A stretch of 10,385 nucleotides of DNA from Euryarchaeota archaeon UBA130 (GCA_002505775.1 DAVY01000001.1:1-10385); one strand, 5' to 3'. Positions 1-5,994 are shown, counted from the stretch's first letter. Notes: generated from the letters alone by a model not told the origin. A program made the numbers and translations.

Positions 1-183
1 GACGGCGTGGGGGACAACTCGGATTTATTCCCATTCAGATCAGATGAGTGGCAGGACACCGATGGCGATGGGTACGGAGAGAATGAGGATGCTTTCCCCC
101 TCGACCTAGGTGAATGGAATGATACCGATGGCGACGGGGTGGGCGATAATACAGACTACTATCCTCTTGATGGAGAAAGGTGG
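1..183 (+). repeat. Tandem 66-bp coding repeat (DTDGDG units)
   Basis: Nearly identical DNA blocks begin at about 55 (gacaccgatggcgatggg) and 121 (gataccgatggcgacggg), exactly 66 bp apart. A further partial unit starts at base 1. Each unit encodes one 22-residue Asp/Gly-rich repeat of the surface protein. Most differences between units are silent or conservative, so the repeat is maintained at the protein level. The array probably continues to the left of the window. Confidence 0.75.
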
Positions 184-273
184 GAACGGGAATGGCCTCT
201 GGGAGAGATTACAATGATCACTTTGATATCTGGCTTAATCTATATCTCCGGTAGGCGGGACAAGGATAACTAA
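1..273 (+). CDS. Acidic repeat surface protein, C-terminal part (5' end outside window)
   Basis: This frame is open from base 1, so only the last 90 codons are visible. Most of it consists of Asp/Gly-rich repeats with a 22-residue period. Each has a DTDGDG-type loop, an N-x-D turn and an aromatic-Pro-hydrophobic-Asp step (DAFPLD, DYYPLD), which resembles thrombospondin type-3 or calcium-binding EF-loop-like repeats. After the repeats comes a Trp/Pro-containing linker, a short hydrophobic stretch of about 15 residues (TMITLISGLIYISG) and a basic tail (RRDKDN). That arrangement fits a C-terminal membrane anchor on an exported protein. The Asp side chains probably bind calcium, and the protein is probably extracellular; both are inferred from the repeat class. 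The N-terminal functional domain is not in the window, so the protein's role is unknown. Its TAA stop interlocks with the stop of the convergent exporter gene. Confidence 0.8.
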   Translation, partial: DGVGDNSDLFPFRSDEWQDTDGDGYGENEDAFPLDLGEWNDTDGDGVGDNTDYYPLDGERWEREWPLGEITMITLISGLIYISGRRDKDN

Positions 274-869
274 TGGGGTAAAGCAACCCAAATTGCCACT
301 ACGAACAGTGACAGGCCCATTGTCAAATTGAGAGCCTTTGCAGATTTCGGGGTAGTGAATGCTCTCCTGAGTACTGTTCCGAAGGCCGCCCATGACATTA
401 CTGCAGGTAATCCAAAGGCTAAGTTTAGGAGAACTAGGAGTATTTTCCCTGTAAATCCTGTTCCGAACAAGGTTCCGAAGGAAGTCATCAGAACTAGGAA
501 ATGAATCCAAGCCTTACCATTGACTATCTGGATAGTAGCTCCCGTAACGAATCCCAGCCTCTCTGATGATTCCTCTCCCTTCTCTAAAGCCTTTGATGTA
601 GCGATCTTGTAAGAAAGATATGCGATGTACAAAGCGCCTACGTAAGTTAGCAAGTCAAACGCTGTTTTGTTATCTTCAATGAGATCAGTGGCACCGGCTA
701 CAAAAAGCCCCAGTGTAGACCAACCTACTGCCATTCCAGAGATTAGGGCGAGAGTGGCACGGAATCCGTGCTGGGATCCGTGTGCGGCACATAGGACGTT
801 GTTCGGTCCGGGCGTGAAGCACATGGGCACAATGAATACCATTGCGGCGATGAATAGCTCGAAATCCAT
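270..869 (-). CDS. LysE/RhtB-family amino-acid exporter
   Basis: This 199-residue protein has the usual length (about 200 aa) and pattern of the LysE/RhtB translocators, which export amino acids such as lysine, homoserine, threonine or cysteine across the cytoplasmic membrane. The family signature TPGPNN lies at residues 19-24 in the first membrane segment. A GxxxGW helix (SGMAVGWSTLG) follows, then a YVGALYIAYLSYK helix, and the second half carries the QIVNGKAWIHFL segment that corresponds to the family's Q-L-NPKAW motif. About six hydrophobic segments are visible. It follows the PLP enzyme gene by 9 bp on the same strand. A Shine-Dalgarno AGGTG sits 6 nt before its ATG and overlaps the upstream stop, so the two are probably co-translated. 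The substrate cannot be read from sequence; the neighbour suggests a sulfur amino acid or homoserine-type compound (inference). Confidence 0.9.
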   Translation of the reverse strand: MDFELFIAAMVFIVPMCFTPGPNNVLCAAHGSQHGFRATLALISGMAVGWSTLGLFVAGATDLIEDNKTAFDLLTYVGALYIAYLSYKIATSKALEKGEESSERLGFVTGATIQIVNGKAWIHFLVLMTSFGTLFGTGFTGKILLVLLNLAFGLPAVMSWAAFGTVLRRAFTTPKSAKALNLTMGLSLFVVAIWVALPH

Positions 870-875
870 CTAGAA

Positions 876-880
876 CACCT
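876..880 (-). promoter_or_regulatory. Shine-Dalgarno of the LysE gene, overlapping upstream stop
   Basis: On the minus strand AGGTG lies 6 nt before the exporter's ATG. It matches the GGAGGTGAT complement of the archaeal 16S rRNA 3' end. Its first two bases belong to the TAG stop of the upstream PLP enzyme gene, which suggests termination-reinitiation coupling. Confidence 0.6.
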
Positions 881-2084
881 AGGCTCTGGAAAGTAATAGC
901 TCTCTGGCTGATTCTAGGCCCTTCTCTATATCGGACCACAGATCCTCAACCCCCTCTATGCCGATGCTCATTCTGACGAAACCAGGCACTACTCCCGCCT
1001 CATGCCTAACTTCCTCGGGAACGAACATGTGGCTCGAATTGAACGGGCATTCAACCAGGCTCTCTACTCCTCCGAGACTAGTCGCTTCGAAAATTAATTC
1101 TAATGACTTCATGAACTTGAGGGCTGAGTCATCGCCCCCTTTGATTACGAACGCCAGCATCCCACTGCCTCTTGGCATCGTTCTGTTGGCTATCTCGAAG
1201 TCGGGGTGACTTCGCAAGGAGGTATGGATGACCTTCTCTATCATGTCATGAGACTCCAGCCTCCTTGCGATCTCGGCTGAGTTGGAAGCATGTATTGGCA
1301 TCCTCGCATGTAGGGTTTTCATTCCCCTTTCGAGTAGATAGCACATGTGTGGATCTGCCGCTCCACCGAGGTAAATTTTGGTGTGGAATACTTTAGCAAT
1401 TAGCTCCTTCTTTCCAGCTACAAATCCAGCAGTAAGATCTGAATGACCGCCGAGGTATTTCGTTCCAGAGTGGATTACAATATCAAAGCCCATCTCGACA
1501 GGGTTGCAAGACCATGGGGATGCAAATGTGTTATCCACGACTGAGATTAGGTCATTTTTACTAGCGATATCGGCCATCGCGCTGAGGTCACAGACCTTCA
1601 AAGTTGGATTCGTCATTGTTTCCGCATAGAGCACCTTCGTGTTTTCCTGGATTGCTTCCTCATAACTTGATGGATCCCTAATATCGGCCATCGTGACCTC
1701 GATTCCCATTCTTGGCAAAATATCTGTTAGAAGGGCATACGTTCCCCCATAACAGTCCGGTGTAGCAACGACATGATCCCCAGCAGAGAGGAAGGTCAGC
1801 AAAGTGGTCGAAATGGCAGACATCCCGCTTGCGAAAACCTCTGCATCTTCCGCTCTCTCGAGAGATGCCAGTTTAGCGGAAACAACCTCAGAGTTCACAC
1901 TTGAAATTCTGGAGTATACCGGTCCTGTATGATGTAGCCCTTCGGCCCAACCCTTGTACTTCTCATCGGTAAGCCTGTAAGTTGACGTCAAGAAAATTGG
2001 AGTTGAGGCCGCGCCTTCTATCTCGACCATGCCAGAATGTACGGCTTTGGTCCCAAGCTCCTTGTCTTGGTCATTGACACTCAT
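879..2084 (-). CDS. Cystathionine gamma-synthase/lyase-type PLP enzyme
   Basis: This is a fold-type I PLP enzyme of the Cys/Met metabolism family (cystathionine gamma-synthase, gamma-lyase, methionine gamma-lyase, O-acylhomoserine sulfhydrylase). From the ATG at 2084 it has 401 residues, normal for the family. The PLP lysine is K209 in SGTKYLGGHSD. Other family landmarks are TKAVHSG near the N-terminus, the phosphate-binding VYSRIS, VFASGMSAIS, ETMTNPTLK, VVDNTFASPW, GVESLVECP and the C-terminal VRMSIGIEGVEDLW. The reaction within the family (synthase, lyase or sulfhydrylase) cannot be settled here. The usual YxRxxNPT reads YSRISSVN, so the NPT part is replaced. An in-frame ATG at 2129 would add 15 residues (MLLRRVDDQ...). 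I prefer 2084 because it gives the family's usual distance to TKAxHxG and leaves room for the divergent promoter. It is first in a unit with the LysE exporter. Confidence 0.92.
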   Translation of the reverse strand: MSVNDQDKELGTKAVHSGMVEIEGAASTPIFLTSTYRLTDEKYKGWAEGLHHTGPVYSRISSVNSEVVSAKLASLERAEDAEVFASGMSAISTTLLTFLSAGDHVVATPDCYGGTYALLTDILPRMGIEVTMADIRDPSSYEEAIQENTKVLYAETMTNPTLKVCDLSAMADIASKNDLISVVDNTFASPWSCNPVEMGFDIVIHSGTKYLGGHSDLTAGFVAGKKELIAKVFHTKIYLGGAADPHMCYLLERGMKTLHARMPIHASNSAEIARRLESHDMIEKVIHTSLRSHPDFEIANRTMPRGSGMLAFVIKGGDDSALKFMKSLELIFEATSLGGVESLVECPFNSSHMFVPEEVRHEAGVVPGFVRMSIGIEGVEDLWSDIEKGLESARELLLSRA

Positions 2085-2095
2085 GGCGATGCGAG

Positions 2096-2103
2096 AGTAT
2101 ATC
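2096..2103 (+). promoter_or_regulatory. Putative TATA box of the polyprenol kinase gene
   Basis: The sequence agTATATc is centred about 28 nt before the ATG at 2128. That is the archaeal TATA spacing expected if transcription starts at or very near the start codon (leaderless mRNA). No Shine-Dalgarno precedes this ATG, which agrees with leaderless initiation. The box lies in the 43-bp gap between divergent genes, or inside the alternative N-terminal extension of the PLP enzyme. Confidence 0.45.
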
Positions 2104-2127
2104 TGGTCATCAACTCTGCGCAATAAC

Positions 2128-2805
2128 ATGGATGAGCAGGTCTACTATTCAGTTATCATGGGAATCTACGTGATGATAGTCCTCTATTCCACAAAGGTCC
2201 CTTACAGGATGATGGTTGAGAGGGGGGTCGAAGATATCCGTGCAGTCTACTACAACAGAAAGATTGTGCATGTTTTTGCAGGGGGGGTTGGATCGCTTTG
2301 TGTTCCGTATCTCTTCACTGACTTCTGGTACCCCATGGTTTGTGGAATAATCCTCACCATATTCACATACATCGCTCATATTTCCGGCCGGAGAATGTAC
2401 TGGTTCCAAACGGAACAGAATCAGAACGATGTCAAATTCTCCCTGATGTGGTGGGTCTCAATAACGGTGATATGGGCACTTGTTGGTGATCCTTGGTTGG
2501 CGATTATTCCCTCTCTGTTTATGGCATTCGGTGATGGAATCACAGGAGTAGTGAGGAATCTTGTAGTCAAGAAGAGGTCGAAAAGCCCCATCGGAAACGT
2601 GTTTATGTTTATCGTAAGTGCTCCATTGGGATGGTACGTTGGTGGACTAGGGGATCCCTCTCTCCCAGGCTGGGGTTTGATTGCCGCCGCAGTCGCAACA
2701 TTCGTAGAAAGGTATGAATTTGGCCCGATTGACGATAACATACTGATCACAATCTTCTCGACTCTTGTGCTGATGATTGGGGTATACTCGGGACCGATAT
2801 ACTAG
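2128..2805 (+). CDS. SEC59/DGK1/VTE5-like CTP-dependent polyprenol (phytol/dolichol) kinase family membrane protein
   Basis: This is a 225-residue polytopic membrane protein with about six or seven hydrophobic segments. It shows the sparse signature of the dolichol kinase/phytol kinase family: RKIVHVF at residues 44-50 after the first membrane helix, FGDGITG at 134-140, and a late ERYEFGPIDDN at 194-204, matching the conserved E...DDN end motif. Known members use CTP to phosphorylate long-chain isoprenoid alcohols or diacylglycerol at the membrane. The likely substrate here is a polyprenol, geranylgeraniol or dolichol (inference). The same frame is open upstream to an ATG at 2029, but that part is antisense to the PLP enzyme and lacks a membrane pattern. 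The ATG at 2128 is preferred because it precedes the first helix and sits correctly below a TATA-like element. The gene is monocistronic, divergent from the PLP enzyme and convergent with the RNA methyltransferase. Confidence 0.75.
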   Translation: MDEQVYYSVIMGIYVMIVLYSTKVPYRMMVERGVEDIRAVYYNRKIVHVFAGGVGSLCVPYLFTDFWYPMVCGIILTIFTYIAHISGRRMYWFQTEQNQNDVKFSLMWWVSITVIWALVGDPWLAIIPSLFMAFGDGITGVVRNLVVKKRSKSPIGNVFMFIVSAPLGWYVGGLGDPSLPGWGLIAAAVATFVERYEFGPIDDNILITIFSTLVLMIGVYSGPIY

Positions 2806-3515
2806 TTTCCTCTCTGTCTCTGTGCCTCGACTGCCACAACACTCAGTGGGGCCTGGAGATTGAATGATGGAACAAAACCAGACATTGGAATTCTAATTAT
2901 CTCATCCGATAAATCTAGAATTTTCTGCGGAATTCCGTTTCTCTCGCCCCCCACAATGATCATTATTTTGCCTGTCAAATCAGTATCCCAAGGTGTCTTG
3001 TCCCCCACATCCTCAAGAGAGACGGTTTTGAAACCCGATTCTTTTGCAGATTTGACTGCCTCAAAACCGTCACCCCAAAAGACGGGGATGAACCTGTGCG
3101 CCTTCATCGAAGCCCTCTTGGCTGCCTTTCTCTCTGCGTTGGAGAGCTCTGCGTCTACAAAAACTGCATCGGCCCCTGAAACTTCAGCAGTCCTAATGCA
3201 GAAACCGATATTCACGGGATAGGAAGCTCCCGCTAGGACCCAGATCAGGCCTCCAGAAGCAATAATCTCCTCAAAACTTAGGTTTGGATCCCTGCCAACC
3301 AAAGCCAGTACATCAGGTATCCCATGTGAGTTATCTCTTGACATCCTCCAAAGATCATTATCAGAGCCTTCGATTACCCGAATCCCGAGTTCATTGGCCA
3401 TTGAGCGAACCTTGGAGAGCTCTGGGGACTCTGAATCCCTCCTAACCAGTACTAACTTTATCTCCTCGTTCTCTTGGAAGGACTTCAAGACCTCGTTAAT
3501 GCCACATCTCTGCAT
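2802..3515 (-). CDS. SpoU/TrmH-family (SPOUT) RNA 2'-O-methyltransferase
   Basis: This 237-residue protein has the order of a SpoU-class S-adenosylmethionine-dependent RNA ribose methyltransferase. A small N-terminal RNA-binding-like region ends in HGIPDVLALV (residues 65-74). The SPOUT knot domain follows: motif 1 NIGFCIRTAEVSGAD (N102, R108), motif 2 VGGERNGIP with the SAM-loop glycine-glutamate (about 188-196) followed by IRIPMSG, and motif 3 SFNLQAPLSVVAVEAQR (S217, N219). The target, rRNA or tRNA, is unknown. Motif 3 departs from the usual SLNVSVA core. A GTG at 3524 is also possible, but it lies inside the Shine-Dalgarno GGGAGTGA, which is spaced 5 nt from the ATG at 3515, so I chose the ATG. 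It is the last gene of the cutA unit. Its TAG stop interlocks with the stop of the convergent kinase gene. Confidence 0.9.
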   Translation of the reverse strand: MQRCGINEVLKSFQENEEIKLVLVRRDSESPELSKVRSMANELGIRVIEGSDNDLWRMSRDNSHGIPDVLALVGRDPNLSFEEIIASGGLIWVLAGASYPVNIGFCIRTAEVSGADAVFVDAELSNAERKAAKRASMKAHRFIPVFWGDGFEAVKSAKESGFKTVSLEDVGDKTPWDTDLTGKIMIIVGGERNGIPQKILDLSDEIIRIPMSGFVPSFNLQAPLSVVAVEAQRQRGN

Positions 3516-3520
3516 CTCAT

Positions 3521-3528
3521 TCACTCCC
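3521..3528 (-). promoter_or_regulatory. Shine-Dalgarno deciding the methyltransferase start
   Basis: GGGAGTGA on the minus strand is a one-mismatch version of the archaeal GGAGGTGA element, 5 nt before the ATG at 3515. Its first G is the last base of the upstream membrane protein's TAG stop. It argues for 3515 over the GTG at 3524, which falls within the element. Confidence 0.55.
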
Positions 3529-4217
3529 TAGTGTTCAGCCCCGACTCTTCCTGCTACATTAAGTGAAACAGCGACTATTGGGCCTATCAGGATGGCAAAC
3601 AGCAAAGTCCCCAGTCCAACAGTCCCCCCAAGTAGCCATCCAATGATGACTACAGATATCTCTATGCCGGCACGCACCGAGCCTATCGGCACACCTGATA
3701 TCCTCTGTATTCCTGTCATCCATCCATCTCGAGGCCCTGGTCCTAGGTTAGCGGTGAGATAAATCCCACTTCCAATCCCCACTAAGACCACACCTATGAG
3801 AACTTGAATGACTGCTTGAAAAGTACCATCGGGGGTAGGCATGACTGGCAACATGTACTCTATCGCGGCAGCAATAAGGATTGCATTGAGTATTGTGCCG
3901 ACTCCTGGTCTCTCCTTGAGTGGAATCCAGAGGAATAGGACGGCGAAGCTGACAAGCAGTGTGGCCTGACCTATTGAGCCTCCCATCATTTTCGCAATAC
4001 CTTCGGCGAGAACCGTCCAAGGGGTATTCCCTATTCCCGCAGCAATTAGTATTGCGTCACCGGTTCCGAAAATCCACAAACCAATACACAGTATCGTTAG
4101 AGTGGAGATTCTTGGCCTGGTATCCATTGGATTGGTGGAACTCCACCATGTGGTGGGAACCTCCTTCGCAGGCTTCAGGAATGAGCGTATGACCATGTCC
4201 CGCGAAAGGCGTTTCAT
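3528..4217 (-). CDS. YczE/YyaS/YitT-type integral membrane protein
   Basis: This 229-residue protein has about five or six hydrophobic segments after a polar N-terminal tail of about 37 residues. It carries the pattern of the YczE/YyaS membrane family: LWIFGTGDAILIAAGIGNTPW (residues 48-67, near helix 1), IPLKERPGVGTILNAI (98-113), NLGPGPRDGWMTGI (157-170), GVPIGSVRAGIE (175-186) and GWLLGGTVGLGTLLFAI (193-209) near the end. The biochemical role of the family is not established, and transport is only a guess. The start at 4217 is supported by an ATGA overlap with the cutA stop. The frame stays open upstream to an ATG at 4358, but that stretch lies inside cutA and is unlikely to be used. An ATG at 4127 (MDTRPRISTL) would give a more typical N-terminus but has no clear ribosome site. 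It lies between cutA and the RNA methyltransferase gene, with only a few bases between stop and next start. Confidence 0.85.
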   Translation of the reverse strand: MKRLSRDMVIRSFLKPAKEVPTTWWSSTNPMDTRPRISTLTILCIGLWIFGTGDAILIAAGIGNTPWTVLAEGIAKMMGGSIGQATLLVSFAVLFLWIPLKERPGVGTILNAILIAAAIEYMLPVMPTPDGTFQAVIQVLIGVVLVGIGSGIYLTANLGPGPRDGWMTGIQRISGVPIGSVRAGIEISVVIIGWLLGGTVGLGTLLFAILIGPIVAVSLNVAGRVGAEH

Positions 4218-4528
4218 CCTTGAACCCAATTGAAGTAGTCCTCTGTTGAGTCGGCGTCCCATGCGAGAATTTGCGGTACATCGTATGGATGATCTGATTG
4301 GATTGCCCTGATTAGCTCCGATTTCATCTCGGGTTCTGTTTTGAATTGTATCCTCCATTCTGGGCAGAACTCAATTTTTTCATCCCATTGGTACATTGAC
4401 TGAACCCTGATTCTGTGCGCGCACTTGGCTAATTTCTCACTTATTTTAGAGAATACCCATTCTCCAACCTCTGGCTCCAACAAGTCACCCGGAAGTGTGG
4501 TTTGCACGATTGAGATGCGATTTTTCAT
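4214..4528 (-). CDS. cutA: Divalent-cation tolerance protein CutA
   Basis: This 104-residue protein has the full length and conserved positions of CutA1, a small trimeric ferredoxin-like-fold protein linked to copper and other divalent-cation tolerance in bacteria and found in all domains of life. Visible landmarks are the N-terminal strand ending in QTT (residues 9-11), LAKCAHRI with C36, the SMYQW strand (44-48), the EWRIQFKT segment (57-64), HPYDVPQI (80-87) and the C-terminal YFNWV (98-102). The precise cellular function of CutA remains unsettled even in well-studied species. It is the first gene of a minus-strand unit. Its TGA stop overlaps the ATG of the YczE-like gene in an ATGA. A GAGG lies just upstream of its ATG. 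Confidence 0.93.
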   Translation of the reverse strand: MKNRISIVQTTLPGDLLEPEVGEWVFSKISEKLAKCAHRIRVQSMYQWDEKIEFCPEWRIQFKTEPEMKSELIRAIQSDHPYDVPQILAWDADSTEDYFNWVQG

Positions 4529-4564
4529 GGTCCTCGGAAAGGGTGATTCGGCATGAAGCCATTG

Positions 4565-4576
4565 GCATACTTTGAA
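4565..4576. promoter_or_regulatory. Possible shared TATA-like region between divergent cutA and GGR genes
   Basis: In this divergent intergenic region, gcatactttgaa is the best AT-rich element. Read on the plus strand it predicts a transcript start near 4596, leaving a leader of about 30 nt before the reductase ATG at 4627. Read on the minus strand it predicts a start near 4544 for cutA. The element is weak. If the reductase starts at the upstream ATG (4576), this assignment fails for the plus strand. Confidence 0.3.
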
Positions 4577-4611
4577 TGAGTATGGTGTGTTCGGACATAC
4601 GAGGTCGGACA

Positions 4612-4617
4612 GTGGAG
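4612..4617 (+). promoter_or_regulatory. Shine-Dalgarno supporting the GGR start at 4627
   Basis: GTGGAG lies 9 nt upstream of the ATG at 4627, a workable distance for archaeal initiation. The alternative ATGs at 4576 and 4582 have no comparable element. Confidence 0.4.
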
Positions 4618-4626
4618 CTCTGGGAG

Positions 4627-5985
4627 ATGCCTATCGATACGGGTGAAGTGCCACCTGATAAGTCGGATTTCGATGTGATAGTCGTCGGCGGGGGTCCTGG
4701 AGGATCTGCGGCGGCTGCCTACAACTCACTAAACGGATGTAAGGTGTTGCTAATCGAGAAGGGGGTCTGGCCACGTGACAAAGTTTGCGGGGACGCTGTC
4801 GGGGGGAAATCGCTTTCGCATGTAGAGGAGCTAGGAGTCCTCCCCATGATACAGGCAACGCCTTACTATCAGGTAGATTCCATACTATTCGGAAGCGCGA
4901 ATGGTTCGGAAGTTAGAGTGATGCTCCCCAAGGATAGCTATGAGGAGAAGGGGTTAATGTCAGGATATGCTCTACCACGAGTTCAGTTCGATTACATGAT
5001 GTTCAAGAGGGCTAGTGAGATTGTCAAGGAGAACGGCGGTTCTGTTATTCAGGGATTTACGGTAAAGGAAGTATTGAGTAAGGGGAGCGGTCCCTCATCC
5101 AGAATCACTGGCGTGACTGGAAAATTTGGAGGGGGGCGCTCGGACAATCCAATGATGACCTTCAGTTCAACGGTTACTATTGGGGCCGGGGGCTATAACT
5201 GCCCTGTTTCGAGGAAAATAACAGAATTATACGACGAGCCACACAAAGATGATCATCATTTCTGTGGAGGATACAGAGAATACTGGGAAAACGTCGATGG
5301 CCTAGAAGGCTCAGAAGGACAAATCGAGATTCATTTTATCGATGAGGTTTTGCCTGGTTACTTCTGGTTATTCCCAGTGAAAGAAGGGGTGGTTAATGTT
5401 GGAATCGGTATGCTCATTTCAGAACAAAGAAAGCAGAAGGGAATGAAGAAATCCCTCAAGAAAATCCAGAAATGGGTTATTGAAGAGCACCCTCGCTTTA
5501 GTGGGAGGTTCAAGGATGCAAAATTGGTTGAAGGATCAGAAAAGGGCTGGCAACTTCCATTTGGTTCACCTAGGAAAGAGGCCCCATCTTTCCAGCCTAG
5601 GAGAGGGGCAATGGCTGGTGCCATGACAGTTGGAGATGCAGCGAGTCTAGTAGACCCATTCAGCGGGGAGGGCATTGGTAACGCGCTACTATCAGGAAAG
5701 CTAACAAGTCTACACTTTGACAAGGGTCGCCACTCAGAGGGTTTCACACAGGAGGATGCTGAGAGATATATGGTGGACCTCTGGAACGAGCTTGGGGGCG
5801 AGCTTTCCAATTCCAAGAAGCTTCAGAGCATGATGAAGTGGAAGAGGCTAACCAACTGGTTCGTGAATAAGGCGTCCAAGAAGGAGGAGATAGGAACAAT
5901 GATGTCTGAGATGATAGCAAGCAAGGAGACTCAAAAGAGCCTCTGGAGCCCTTGGTTCCTGTTCAAGACCCTGGTTCTTCCGTGA
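4627..5985 (+). CDS. Geranylgeranyl reductase family FAD-dependent oxidoreductase
   Basis: From the ATG at 4627 this is a 452-residue flavoprotein of the geranylgeranyl reductase family. Members reduce double bonds of isoprenoid chains in archaeal membrane lipids, dolichols, chlorophyll side chains or menaquinone. The N-terminal Rossmann motif VIVVGGGPGGSAAA binds FAD. PRDKVCGDAVGG carries the conserved family CG, and YFWLFPVKEGVVNVGIG matches the substrate-pocket YxWxFP motif. VGDAASLVDPFSGEGIGNAL is the second FAD-contacting GD motif. The CGDA form recalls the CGDG of menaquinone-reducing members, so lipid, dolichol and quinone substrates are all open. In-frame ATGs at 4576 and 4582 would add 17 or 15 residues; 4627 is favoured by the GTGGAG ribosome site and proximity to the Rossmann strand. 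Reduction of archaeal lipid chains is the default expectation if the host is an archaeon. It is coupled to the downstream HAD phosphatase. Confidence 0.9.
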   Translation: MPIDTGEVPPDKSDFDVIVVGGGPGGSAAAAYNSLNGCKVLLIEKGVWPRDKVCGDAVGGKSLSHVEELGVLPMIQATPYYQVDSILFGSANGSEVRVMLPKDSYEEKGLMSGYALPRVQFDYMMFKRASEIVKENGGSVIQGFTVKEVLSKGSGPSSRITGVTGKFGGGRSDNPMMTFSSTVTIGAGGYNCPVSRKITELYDEPHKDDHHFCGGYREYWENVDGLEGSEGQIEIHFIDEVLPGYFWLFPVKEGVVNVGIGMLISEQRKQKGMKKSLKKIQKWVIEEHPRFSGRFKDAKLVEGSEKGWQLPFGSPRKEAPSFQPRRGAMAGAMTVGDAASLVDPFSGEGIGNALLSGKLTSLHFDKGRHSEGFTQEDAERYMVDLWNELGGELSNSKKLQSMMKWKRLTNWFVNKASKKEEIGTMMSEMIASKETQKSLWSPWFLFKTLVLP

Positions 5986-5989
5986 GGTG
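5984..5989 (+). promoter_or_regulatory. Shine-Dalgarno deciding the TTG start of the HAD phosphatase
   Basis: GAGGTG lies 5 nt before the TTG at 5995 and begins within the TGA stop of the reductase gene (TGAGGTG). A near-perfect element at ideal spacing makes the unusual TTG start credible and suggests translational coupling of the two genes. Confidence 0.65.
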
Positions 5990-5994
5990 TTTGA

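Noticed and set aside
2029..2127. Upstream extension of the polyprenol kinase frame to an ATG at 2029
   Set aside because: The added 33 residues are antisense to the conserved N-terminus of the PLP enzyme and would place the start upstream of the TATA-like element.
2281..2287. Run of seven G in the polyprenol kinase gene, considered as a slippage or frameshift site
   Set aside because: The frame continues correctly on both sides with family motifs before (RKIVHVF) and after (FGDGITG), so there is no sign of a frameshift.
2860..3222. Plus-strand open frame within the SpoU methyltransferase region
   Set aside because: It is a shadow of the minus-strand methyltransferase, which has all three SpoU motifs. 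The plus-strand product has no recognisable features.
4135..4148. Near-palindrome ggtggaactccacc
   Set aside because: The arms are 6 bp with a 2-base centre inside a coding region, and I see no second copy or promoter context. It is probably chance.
4218..4358. Upstream extension of the YczE-like frame into cutA
   Set aside because: The extension lies in another frame of cutA and is very basic with no family match. The ATGA overlap at 4214-4217 is a far better start.
5358..5816. Long antisense open frame (152 codons) opposite the geranylgeranyl reductase gene
   Set aside because: The overlapping plus-strand frame has complete family motifs. The antisense product is Ser/Pro-rich with no recognisable domain, as expected for a shadow frame.
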